Assembly (NCBI GenBank): GCA_046350655.1
Contig: JAXMAB010000005.1
Span: forward strand, 186,001 to 250,000
DNA from: JAEUHO01 sp046350655
Lineage (GTDB): Bacteria; Planctomycetota; PLA2; JAEUHO01
Direction of reading: 5' to 3'
Length of the DNA stretch: 64,000 nucleotides
Position numbers and translations under genes: made by a program
Shown here: positions 46,906-54,135 of the stretch, one piece after another
How positions within the stretch are numbered: position 1 is the first letter of the stretch
Layout: every line of letters starts with the position of its first letter
Notes under the pieces: model-generated
Databases searched by the model: none
Told to the model about the DNA's origin: nothing
Seen by the model: only the letters and a program-made list of their open reading frames with translations

Positions 46906-47964
46906 TCAGTCCTTCCACCAGAGGACCTCGCCCTCCTGCGGCGCCTCGCTCCACTCGAAGAGCGCGAGCAGCTCCTCGGCCGTGAGCCGCTCCGGGACGA
47001 TCTTCCCGTGGTGGGCGCGCGAGAGCAGGGCGGTGCGGTACGGGCGCTTCGTGACGGTGCCGAACCTGTCGCGCCACCGCGCGAGGAACTCGATCCGGAC
47101 GGCCGGCGCGTCGGCGACCGTGGCGAGCACCACGCCCGTCAGCCGGAAGACGCAGCCCTCCGCGCTCGCGTCGAGCGCCCGACGGTCGGTCGGCGCGCCG
47201 TCGAACACGGCGACGACGACCTCGCCGTTCTCGCGACGCGCCCCCTCAACCGTCGGCACGATCCCCGCGTCGCGCACCGCCTTGCGGAGCGCCTCGAGCT
47301 CGCCCGCCGCGAGCGGCTCGCGTTTGGGCAGCGGCCCCTCCGGGATCGGGGGCGCCGCGTCCGGCGGCGGCCACGCGCCGTCCGTCTCGGGGGCGTAGAC
47401 GTACCACTGGAGCTTCTTCGTCGTCGGGTCGGCGAGCTGCAGCCACCGCGACTCGCGGGCAACCGAGTCGGTGCCCTCGAACACCCACGCCGAGCCGCCG
47501 TTCACGCCGACGAGCTCGACGCGGTCGAGACGGTACGCGTTGAGGTACAGCGCGTCACGGCGCGCGGCGTTCGCCTCCTTGTACGCGGCGTTGGCGGCGT
47601 CCATCGCGCCGTCGCGGCCGCGGTAGGCGGGCGACATGAAGTCGTAGTGCACCTTGCGGTACGCGTCGGAGGCGAGCACCTGCTTGGCCCCGTCGCACCG
47701 CGGGCACGTGGCCCCGCGACCGCTCCGGTCCTCGACGCGCCCCCACCCGCGGCACTTCGGGCAGTCCACGCGGACGAGCCGCTTCCGCGTGTCGAACCAC
47801 TCGCGGACGCGGGCCGTCAGCGACGCGACGCGCGCCTTTCCGGCCGCGTCCTCCGGCGGGCCGGCGGTCGCCCGCGCGCCCCGCGACCCGGGCAGGCACG
47901 GCCCGACGGCCACCGCGACGCCCACGAGCACCCACGCCAGCACGCGCGACCGACGACCACGCAT
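46906..47964 (-). CDS. Secreted protein with DnaJ-type zinc-finger pair
   Basis: A 352-residue protein with a signal peptide (VLAWVLVGVAVAVGPCLPG...ARATA). At about 67-100 it carries CPKCRGWG and CPRCDGAK, two CxxCxGxx-like units as in the cysteine-rich domain of DnaJ, sufficient to bind one zinc. The remainder has mixed strands with no recognised domain (WVFEGTDSVARESRWLQLADP, KKLQWYVYAPETDGAW, VRIEFLARWRDRFGTVTKRPYR). Function unknown; CxxCxG pairs in exported planctomycete proteins are common and uncharacterised. A TACGCT box lies about 60 nt upstream. Confidence 0.75.
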   Translation of the reverse strand: MRGRRSRVLAWVLVGVAVAVGPCLPGSRGARATAGPPEDAAGKARVASLTARVREWFDTRKRLVRVDCPKCRGWGRVEDRSGRGATCPRCDGAKQVLASDAYRKVHYDFMSPAYRGRDGAMDAANAAYKEANAARRDALYLNAYRLDRVELVGVNGGSAWVFEGTDSVARESRWLQLADPTTKKLQWYVYAPETDGAWPPPDAAPPIPEGPLPKREPLAAGELEALRKAVRDAGIVPTVEGARRENGEVVVAVFDGAPTDRRALDASAEGCVFRLTGVVLATVADAPAVRIEFLARWRDRFGTVTKRPYRTALLSRAHHGKIVPERLTAEELLALFEWSEAPQEGEVLWWKD

Positions 47965-48023
47965 CCGTGCCTCCGCCGGGGCGGCGGACGATGCCGTCGG
48001 CGCCCCGGATCCGACCCGCGACG

Positions 48024-48029
48024 AGCGTA
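48024..48029 (-). promoter_or_regulatory. -10 box (TACGCT)
   Basis: TACGCT on the minus strand, 59 nt before the ATG at 47964. Confidence 0.4.
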
Positions 48030-48074
48030 CCGCACCCGGACCGTCCCGTCCCGCCCGCGGCGGGGACGGCGCGC

Positions 48075-48087
48075 GCCGGGCCTCGCG
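48075..48087. repeat. Dispersed element half copy abutting the helicase stop
   Basis: GCCGGGCCTCGCG ends one base from the stop codon of the DinG-like gene. Confidence 0.6.
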
Positions 48088-50058
48088 TCAGTCGTCGCCG
48101 CCCGTCTCCACGTCGATCGGGCACGCGGGCAGGGAGCCGAGGAGCGAGCGACCGTAGGGCTTCGTCACGATGCGCGGGTCGAGGATCACGACGAGGCCGC
48201 GGTCGGTCGCGCGGCGGATCAGCCGCCCGAAACCCTGCTTCAGCTTCAGCGCGGCCTGGGGCAACGACAGGTGCTCGAACGGGCTGCGCCCCGCGCGCTC
48301 GAGCCGGGCCTGGCGTGCCCGCGCCAGGGGGTGCGTCGGCACCTCGAACGGCAGCCGCGCGATCACGACGTTGCGCAGCGCGTCGCCGGGCACGTCGACG
48401 CCCTGCCAGAACGACGACACCCCGAAGAGCACCGAGTTGTCGGCGCGGAACCGCTCGAGCATCGCCGAGCGCGGCAGCTCCTCGCCCTGCACGAGCACGA
48501 GCAGGCCGTCGCCGACGAGGTCGGCGCGGATCGCGGCCGCGGTGCGCCGCATCGCGTCGTACGACGTGAACAGGACGAACGCGCCGCCGTCGGTGCGGCG
48601 GACGGCCTCGAGCACCGCGTCGGGCAGCGCGGCCTCGTACGCGCCGGGCGCGCGCGCGGGGTCCGGCAGGTCGGCCCGCACGACGATGCGCGCCTGCCGC
48701 GCGTAGTCGAACGGGCTGCCGAGGACGGCCTCGTCCGCGTCGTCCACGCCGAGGCGCTCCCGCGCGTACCGGAACGACGGGGGCCGCCCCACCGCGAGCG
48801 TCGCGCTCGTGAGCACCACCGTGGGGAAAGCCGCGAAGAGCGCCTCCCGCAGGTGCGGCGCCGCGTCCACGGGCGCGCGCAGGAGGGCGGCGTTGCCGCG
48901 CGCGTCGGCCTCGATCCACGCCGCGTGCCCCTCGTCCGCGCCGCGCGTCGCGTCGCGGACCGTCTCGGCGAGGGCCACGAGCCCCGCGGCCCGCGCCGAC
49001 ACCTCGAGCGCGAGGTCGCGCGAGAGCGGCGCGATCGAGAGGGCGAGCGTGCGGCCGAGGTGCTCGACGGCGTCCGCGAGGCCCTCGTCGCTCGGCAGCG
49101 CGCCCTCGAGCGGCACGACCGCCGACCCGGTCTCGGTCGCGCCGGCGATGGTGCGCACGCGCTCGAAGAACGACCGCGAGGCCCGGCGCGCGTCGTCCAC
49201 GAGGGACCGCAGGGCCGGGTCGGGGTGGCGGGCGAGCAGGCCCGTGGCGCGGCGGTCGTTCCAGAGGCGCGAGAGGGCCTGCGACACGCCGCGGGTGCCG
49301 ACCCGCGCGCCGAGGGTCTCGGCGGCCGCGTCCTCGAGGTCGTGGGCCTCGTCGACGATCACGGCGTCGACGCCCGGGAGGAACGACGCGCCGGACCGGC
49401 GGAGCGCGAGGTCGGCCAGCAGGACGTGGTGGTTGAGGACGAGGACGTTCGCCTCGGCGGCCCGCGCGCGGGCGGCCTGGTAGCCGCAGCGGGCGAAGTA
49501 CGGGCACTGGCGGTGGAGACAGTTGCCGCTCTCGGCCCGGACGGCCTCCCAGACGTCCTCCCGGGGCGTGAACGGGAGGTCCTGGCGGCTCGAGGCCCCC
49601 CGTTCGGCCAGGGCGTCGATCTCGCCGAGCTGCCGCCGCCCCTCCTCCTCGGGGAAGAGCTCCCCGGTCGGCTCCGCGGCCGCCTTCAGCCGCCGGAGGC
49701 AGAGGTAGTTCCCCCGCCCCTTGACCAGGGTGAACGTCACGGGGAACGGCAGGGCCTTCGCGAGGAGCGGCAGGTCCTTCCCGACCAACTGCTCCTGGAG
49801 CGCGATCGTGCTGGTCGCGACCGCCACCTTCTTCCCCTGCCGCGCCGCCCAGACCAGGGCCGGGACGAGGTAGGCGAAGGACTTCCCCACCCCGGTGCCG
49901 GCCTCGACCAGGAGGTGCCGCCCGCCGTCGAGGGCGCCGGCCACCGCCCGGGCCATGGCGGCCTGCTCCGGCCGCGCCTCGAAGGCGCCCAGGGCCGCCG
50001 CCACCGGGCCTTCGGGGGCCAGCAGGGTCTCGGCGTCGGGGAGGGGGGTGGGGTCCAC
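48088..50058 (-). CDS. DinG/XPD-family ATP-dependent DNA helicase
   Basis: A 656-residue superfamily 2 helicase. Motif I EAGTGVGKSFAYL (about 36-48), motif Ia VAVATSTIALQEQL, and the iron-sulfur cysteines in NYLCLRRL, GNCLHRQCPYFARC (four Cys in the DinG/XPD spacing), then NHHVLLADLAL, the DEAH box VIVDEAHDLED (about 230), motif III LTSATLAVG and motifs V-VI FWQGVDVPG and QGFGRLIRR. DinG-type enzymes unwind 5' to 3' and resolve R-loops or D-loops. A GTG is used because it opens directly before the conserved region; the gene diverges from the lipoprotein gene at 50158. Confidence 0.9.
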   Translation of the reverse strand: MDPTPLPDAETLLAPEGPVAAALGAFEARPEQAAMARAVAGALDGGRHLLVEAGTGVGKSFAYLVPALVWAARQGKKVAVATSTIALQEQLVGKDLPLLAKALPFPVTFTLVKGRGNYLCLRRLKAAAEPTGELFPEEEGRRQLGEIDALAERGASSRQDLPFTPREDVWEAVRAESGNCLHRQCPYFARCGYQAARARAAEANVLVLNHHVLLADLALRRSGASFLPGVDAVIVDEAHDLEDAAAETLGARVGTRGVSQALSRLWNDRRATGLLARHPDPALRSLVDDARRASRSFFERVRTIAGATETGSAVVPLEGALPSDEGLADAVEHLGRTLALSIAPLSRDLALEVSARAAGLVALAETVRDATRGADEGHAAWIEADARGNAALLRAPVDAAPHLREALFAAFPTVVLTSATLAVGRPPSFRYARERLGVDDADEAVLGSPFDYARQARIVVRADLPDPARAPGAYEAALPDAVLEAVRRTDGGAFVLFTSYDAMRRTAAAIRADLVGDGLLVLVQGEELPRSAMLERFRADNSVLFGVSSFWQGVDVPGDALRNVVIARLPFEVPTHPLARARQARLERAGRSPFEHLSLPQAALKLKQGFGRLIRRATDRGLVVILDPRIVTKPYGRSLLGSLPACPIDVETGGDD

Positions 50059-50118
50059 GCGGGGTCGCTCTCGACCCGGCGACGGGTCTTCACCTTGTCC
50101 GGGGGGGATCGGGCGGGC

Positions 50119-50124
50119 TATCCT
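50119..50124 (+). promoter_or_regulatory. -10 box (TATCCT) of the EF-hand lipoprotein
   Basis: TATCCT, 33 nt before the ATG at 50158, with GGGAGG between. Confidence 0.5.
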
Positions 50125-50157
50125 ACGGCGCTTGCCCGGGAGGTCTTCGACGCCGCC

Positions 50158-50787
50158 ATGATGTCCCGCCGCTCCGTCTCCGCCGCATTCGCTCTCGCCG
50201 CCGTCGCCGCCCTCGGGCTCGCCGGGTGCCGCGCCCGTCCGGCCGGCACGGAGTACACCGTCCCGACGCTCGGCGCCCCGGTCGGCGCGATGTCGCTCGA
50301 CCGCGGCGCGTGGCTCGTCGGATCGACGAAGGGCCTCTGGGAGGTCAGCGTCCCCGGCGACACCCCGTCGAGCAAGCCCGTCCGCATCGGCTTCGTGACG
50401 GCGCGCGAGCACCGCGAGGTCCGCGGCGGCCCGGCGTTCACGGTCTACGAGGTGTCGGGGCTCGACCGCTCGTCGCCCGTCGGCATCGTGGACTCGCTCG
50501 GCAACGCGAAGCGCTTCCGGCACGTCGGCAACGGCCACCAGGAGATCGAGGACGCGGGCAACTCGACCCTCAACTTCTCCGTGCAGTCGATCTTCCAGAC
50601 GACGAAGCCGGTGACGCTCACGCCGACGAACGAGCGCAAGCTCGCGTTCGAGGCCCTCGACGCCGACGGCAACGGCACGCTCGACGCCAACGAGTTCCCG
50701 GCGCTCGGCGCGCGCCGCGGCTCGCCCGACACCAACCGCGACGGCAAGGTCGACTGGAACGAGTTCGACGCCGACGACGACCTCTAG
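50158..50787 (+). CDS. EF-hand lipoprotein
   Basis: A 209-residue lipoprotein: MMSRRSVSAAFALAAVAALGLAGC gives a lipobox LAGC with Cys24. The middle is beta-rich (LVGSTKGLWEVSVPGD, VGIVDSLGNAKRF). The C-terminus has two EF-hand loops, DADGNGTLDANE (about 174-185) and DTNRDGKVDWNE (about 195-206), each with Asp/Asn at calcium positions 1, 3, 5 and Glu at 12. It probably binds calcium at the cell surface or in the periplasm. An alternative start at the second Met makes no difference. Confidence 0.82.
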   Translation: MMSRRSVSAAFALAAVAALGLAGCRARPAGTEYTVPTLGAPVGAMSLDRGAWLVGSTKGLWEVSVPGDTPSSKPVRIGFVTAREHREVRGGPAFTVYEVSGLDRSSPVGIVDSLGNAKRFRHVGNGHQEIEDAGNSTLNFSVQSIFQTTKPVTLTPTNERKLAFEALDADGNGTLDANEFPALGARRGSPDTNRDGKVDWNEFDADDDL

Positions 50788-50844
50788 ACCTCCAGACCCG
50801 GACGTCCGCGGCGCGCGGGCCCCAGGGTTGCGGCACCGATCGAA

Positions 50845-50866
50845 GGGGACGCGAGGCCCGGTGGCC
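50845..50866. repeat. Dispersed element supplying a start codon
   Basis: GGGGACGCGAGGCCCGGTGGCC; the GTG at 50861-50863 within it is the best start for the next gene. Confidence 0.65.
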
Positions 50867-51274
50867 GTCGCGTCGTGGGAGGACGCGGGCGTGGACGCGG
50901 CCGCGCGCACCGAGACCGGCACGCCGTCCGCCGAGCCGCGCTCGGGGGACTGGCCCGGCGTCGGCCTGCTGACGGTCGGCTGGTTCCTGTTCGTGTTCGG
51001 GGTCGGGATCGCGCTCACCCGCGCCGTGCGCTGGGCGGGCGGCGAACCCCTCGACGTCGGCGCGCTGCCGACGGCCGCTCACTTCGCGCTGCGCGGCCTG
51101 CTGCTGCTCGTCGACGTCCGGCGCCACCCGCTCGTGTTCGTCCTCGTCGCGCTCACCGCCGGGACGGAGACCGCCCTGCGGCGAGGGCCCGCGGCGCTCG
51201 GCGACCTCGCGTGGTGGGTGGCGATCCCGCTGGTCTGGCGCTTCGCGCCGACCTGCGTCCGAGGCGGACGCTGA
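50861..51274 (+). CDS. Small polytopic membrane protein
   Basis: A 137-residue protein with a polar N-terminus (about 1-30) and four hydrophobic segments (GVGLLTVGWFLFVFGVGIAL, HFALRGLLLLVDV, PLVFVLVALTAG, DLAWWVAIPLVW). No family recognised. The reading frame is open from a TTG at 50828 through a dispersed element; the GTG inside that element gives the most sensible protein. No -10 box or ribosome site is clear, so the start is uncertain. Confidence 0.6.
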   Translation: MAVASWEDAGVDAAARTETGTPSAEPRSGDWPGVGLLTVGWFLFVFGVGIALTRAVRWAGGEPLDVGALPTAAHFALRGLLLLVDVRRHPLVFVLVALTAGTETALRRGPAALGDLAWWVAIPLVWRFAPTCVRGGR

Positions 51275-51444
51275 CGGCCGGGAAGGAACCGAAGGGTCCT
51301 TCACGGCCGCGAAGCGCGCGCCCGCACGCCGAGCGGGCGTTCGGTCGGGCGGGCCCCGAGCCCCGAGCACCGAGCACCGAGCGGAGGGACGGGTCCGCCG
51401 CCCCGGTGCGGCGGTGAAGGGCTCGACGACGCCGTCCGCGACGC

Positions 51445-52761
51445 TCAGTCCCCCTCCGTCGCTCGCGCCCCCTCCGACGGCGTGGTCGCGGGCGCCGCGC
51501 GCTCCGGGCCCGCCGCCGCGCCCTTCCCCGGCCGGAGCACGCGCAGGCGGTCGTCGGCGTCGAGCAGCAGCGGGAACAGCAGCAGCGCGGTCACGTACGT
51601 CCGCTGCGCCTCGTCCGTCGGCGACACCGTCGTGAGCGCGCCGGGATCGCCGGAGTCGCAGGTGACGCCGAACGCGGCCTGCGTGCAGACGCAGGCGAGC
51701 GATCCGTCGTCCCGCTGGCGCGCCAGGATGCGCGGCAGCATCTCGGCCTCCCACGCCGCGACCGCCGCGCCCCCCCGCAGCCGGGCGGCGAGCGCGCCGA
51801 GGAACACGTTGAGCGCCGGCGAGCCGTGGCCCTCCGCCACGTCGGCGAGGTGCGCGTCGAGGTAGGCCTCGCTCGTCCGCAGGCCGCGCGCGGGCGAACC
51901 GCCGAGCATCCGCAGCGCGGCGATCGACCCCGCGACCCGTCCGGCGCCGGTGCGGTCGGCCCCGGCGCTCCGCTGCCCGGCGTCGTAGGGCATGTTCCCG
52001 TTGTCGAGGCGGGCCGCGTCGAGGTGAGCCATGACCGCCGCGACCGCGGCCTCGAACGGCGCCGTCGCCTTGCCGGTCACGTACGGCCGCGCGGTCGCCA
52101 GCCCGAGGGCCGCGACGTTCGTGCACGAGATCAGCGTCATCGGGTACGCGAGGCCCGGGACGTCCGGGACCGCGAGGCCCGGCGGCCGCCGGCCGGACGC
52201 GCCCGTCGGCGCGAGCGCGTGGTGCCCGAACCCGCCGTCGCGCGCCTGCACGTCGACGAGCAGCGCGGCCGCGCGCCGCACGCCGGCCACGGCCTCCGCG
52301 CCGAACGCGCCGCGGGCCTTGCCCTCCGCGAGGAAGAGGCACGCCGCGCCGAGCACCCACGTCGTCTGGATGAGCTTGTCGCTCGAGAAGAGGCCGGGGC
52401 GCGCCGGCCGCGCGTCGAGGTCGGCCACGCGCGCGGCGGTCGCGTCGATCCAGGCGAGGACGTCGTCGCGGCACCGCCGCGCGCGCTCCACGTCGGCGCC
52501 GGTCGCCGTCGGCCCGGCCGCGAGCAGGAAGTCGAGGCCCGCGATGCAGCGCGTGAACGGCGTCCGCGGCGTGCCGGAGGCCTCGGGCAGGCGCGGCACG
52601 CCGCGCGCGAGCGAGGCCAGCGCCTTGGCCGCCGCCGCGCGCCGGACCGCCGGCGTCGGGGCCGCGGTCGGCGCGGCCGCCCCGGTGCGGAGCGCCGGGC
52701 CCGCCGCGCCGACGCACCCCAACGACGCTCCGAGCAGCCACCGCATCGCGAGCCTTCGCAT
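51445..52761 (-). CDS. Secreted alpha-toroid (prenyltransferase/squalene-oxidase repeat) protein
   Basis: A 438-residue exported protein (signal MRRLAMRWLLGASLGCVGAAG, possibly a lipoprotein given LGC). Alpha/alpha-toroid signatures include LLVDVQARDGGFGHH (QxxDGGFG), TNVAALGLATARPYV, FLGALAARLRGG and ILARQRDDGSLAC. The C-terminal third has several Cys (ACVCTQ...TCDSG). Two dispersed-element copies (52144-52158, 52166-52193) are translated in the loop before TLISCTN as GRRPPGLAVPDVPGLAYP. It is the third toroid gene in the window after those at 20306 and 27519. GGGAGG lies 4-9 nt upstream of the ATG. Confidence 0.78.
   Translation of the reverse strand: MRRLAMRWLLGASLGCVGAAGPALRTGAAAPTAAPTPAVRRAAAAKALASLARGVPRLPEASGTPRTPFTRCIAGLDFLLAAGPTATGADVERARRCRDDVLAWIDATAARVADLDARPARPGLFSSDKLIQTTWVLGAACLFLAEGKARGAFGAEAVAGVRRAAALLVDVQARDGGFGHHALAPTGASGRRPPGLAVPDVPGLAYPMTLISCTNVAALGLATARPYVTGKATAPFEAAVAAVMAHLDAARLDNGNMPYDAGQRSAGADRTGAGRVAGSIAALRMLGGSPARGLRTSEAYLDAHLADVAEGHGSPALNVFLGALAARLRGGAAVAAWEAEMLPRILARQRDDGSLACVCTQAAFGVTCDSGDPGALTTVSPTDEAQRTYVTALLLFPLLLDADDRLRVLRPGKGAAAGPERAAPATTPSEGARATEGD
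52144..52193. repeat. Two dispersed-element copies inside the alpha-toroid gene
   Basis: GTACGCGAGGCCCGG (52144-52158) and GGGACCGCGAGGCCCGGCGG onward (52166-52193), head to tail and in frame. Confidence 0.75.
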
Positions 52762-52783
52762 CGGCGCCTCCCGACCGGAGACG

Positions 52784-52798
52784 CCCGGGCCTCGCGTC
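52784..52798. repeat. Dispersed element half copy between divergent genes
   Basis: CCCGGGCCTCGCGTC between the alpha-toroid gene and sbcD. Confidence 0.55.
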
Positions 52799-52842
52799 GG
52801 GTTCCGTCGGTCCGCCCCCCACCCGGTGTCGCCCCGCGGGTC

Positions 52843-52848
52843 TAAGGT
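52843..52848 (+). promoter_or_regulatory. -10 box (TAAGGT) of sbcDC
   Basis: TAAGGT, 33 nt before the sbcD ATG; AAGGGAAG lies between them as a weak ribosome site. Confidence 0.5.
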
Positions 52849-52881
52849 GGCCCCTCCGACAAGGGAAGTCGCCGCCGTCCC

Positions 52882-54135
52882 ATGCGCCTGCTCCACACCT
52901 CCGACTGGCACCTCGGGCACGCGCTGCACGACCACCCGCGGACCCACGAGCACGCGCGGTTCCTCGCGTGGCTCCTCCGGACGATCGCCGACGAGCGCGT
53001 GGACGCCCTGATCGTCGCGGGCGACGTGTTCGACGTCGCCAACCCCTCGACCGAGGCCCTCGGCGCGTTCTACGAAGTGCTCGCGAGGGCCCGCGCCGCG
53101 CATCCCCGCCTCGGGATCGTCATCGTGGGCGGCAACCACGACTCGCCCGCGCGGCTCGACGCCACGAACCCCCTGCTCGACCACCTCGGCGTACGGGTCG
53201 TCGGCGGCCTCCCCCGCCGAGCGGACGACACGCTCGACACGGACCGCCTCGTCGCGCCGCTCCACGACGCACGGGGCGAGGTGGCGGCGTGGTGCGTCGC
53301 GATGCCGTTCCTGCGCCCGGCGGACCTGCCTCCGGTAGAGGGCGAGGGGATCGACCCCTTGATCGAGGGCGTCCGCCGGCGGTACGCCGAGGCCCTCGAC
53401 GCGGCCCGCACGCGGCGCGCGCCGGGCCAGGCGATCGTCGCGACGGGCCACGCGTACCTCACGGGCACGCGGCTGTCGGAGCTGTCCGAGCGGCGCATCC
53501 TCGGCGGCAACCAGCACGCCCTGCCGGTGGACGTGTTCCCCGACGACGTCGCGTACGTGGCCCTCGGGCACCTCCACCTCGCCCAGGTCGTCGGCGGCCG
53601 GGAGACGGTGCGGTACAGCGGGTCGCCGCTGCCGCTGTCGTTCGCCGAGCGCGGCTACCCCCACCAGGTGGTGCTCGTGGACCTCGAGGGCGAGCGGGTC
53701 ACGGCGATCCGCCCGGTGCGCGTCCCCCGCGCGGTGGACCTGCTCGTCGTGCCCGAGGATCGCGCGCGCCCGCTCGCCGAGGTGCTCGACCTCGTGCGCG
53801 CGTTGCCCGCGCGCGAGGGCCCCGAGGACGACCCGACGCGGCCGCTGCTCGAGGTGCGGGTGCGCTGCGACCGCCCGGAGCCGCACCTGCGGCGCGACGT
53901 GGAGGCCGCCGCGGCGGGCCGCCGTCCGCGGTTGCTGCGCATCGCGCTCGAGACGACGGGCGACGGCCGGGCCCTCGCCGACGGGGCCCCGGCCCCGCGC
54001 CTGCGCGACGTCACGCCGCGCGAGGTCTTCCTGCGGAAGTACGCGGCCGAGCACCGCGGCGAGCCGTCGCCCGCCCTCGTCGCGGCGTTCGACGAGCTCG
54101 TGAGCGCGGTCCTCCGCGGGGAGGGGCCGTCGTGA
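52882..54135 (+). CDS. sbcD: Exonuclease subunit SbcD
   Basis: A 417-residue Mre11-type nuclease subunit. The five phosphoesterase motifs are intact: HTSDWHLGH (4-12), IVAGDVFDVANPS (about 44-56), VGGNHDSPAR (about 83-92), TGHAYLTG and ALGHLHLAQ. The C-terminal capping domain follows (about 290-417). With SbcC it forms an ATP-dependent complex that cleaves hairpins and processes blocked DNA ends. The stop overlaps the sbcC start (GTGA), as is usual for this pair. A protein that cuts palindromes is notable in a genome rich in palindromic elements. Confidence 0.93.
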   Translation: MRLLHTSDWHLGHALHDHPRTHEHARFLAWLLRTIADERVDALIVAGDVFDVANPSTEALGAFYEVLARARAAHPRLGIVIVGGNHDSPARLDATNPLLDHLGVRVVGGLPRRADDTLDTDRLVAPLHDARGEVAAWCVAMPFLRPADLPPVEGEGIDPLIEGVRRRYAEALDAARTRRAPGQAIVATGHAYLTGTRLSELSERRILGGNQHALPVDVFPDDVAYVALGHLHLAQVVGGRETVRYSGSPLPLSFAERGYPHQVVLVDLEGERVTAIRPVRVPRAVDLLVVPEDRARPLAEVLDLVRALPAREGPEDDPTRPLLEVRVRCDRPEPHLRRDVEAAAAGRRPRLLRIALETTGDGRALADGAPAPRLRDVTPREVFLRKYAAEHRGEPSPALVAAFDELVSAVLRGEGPS

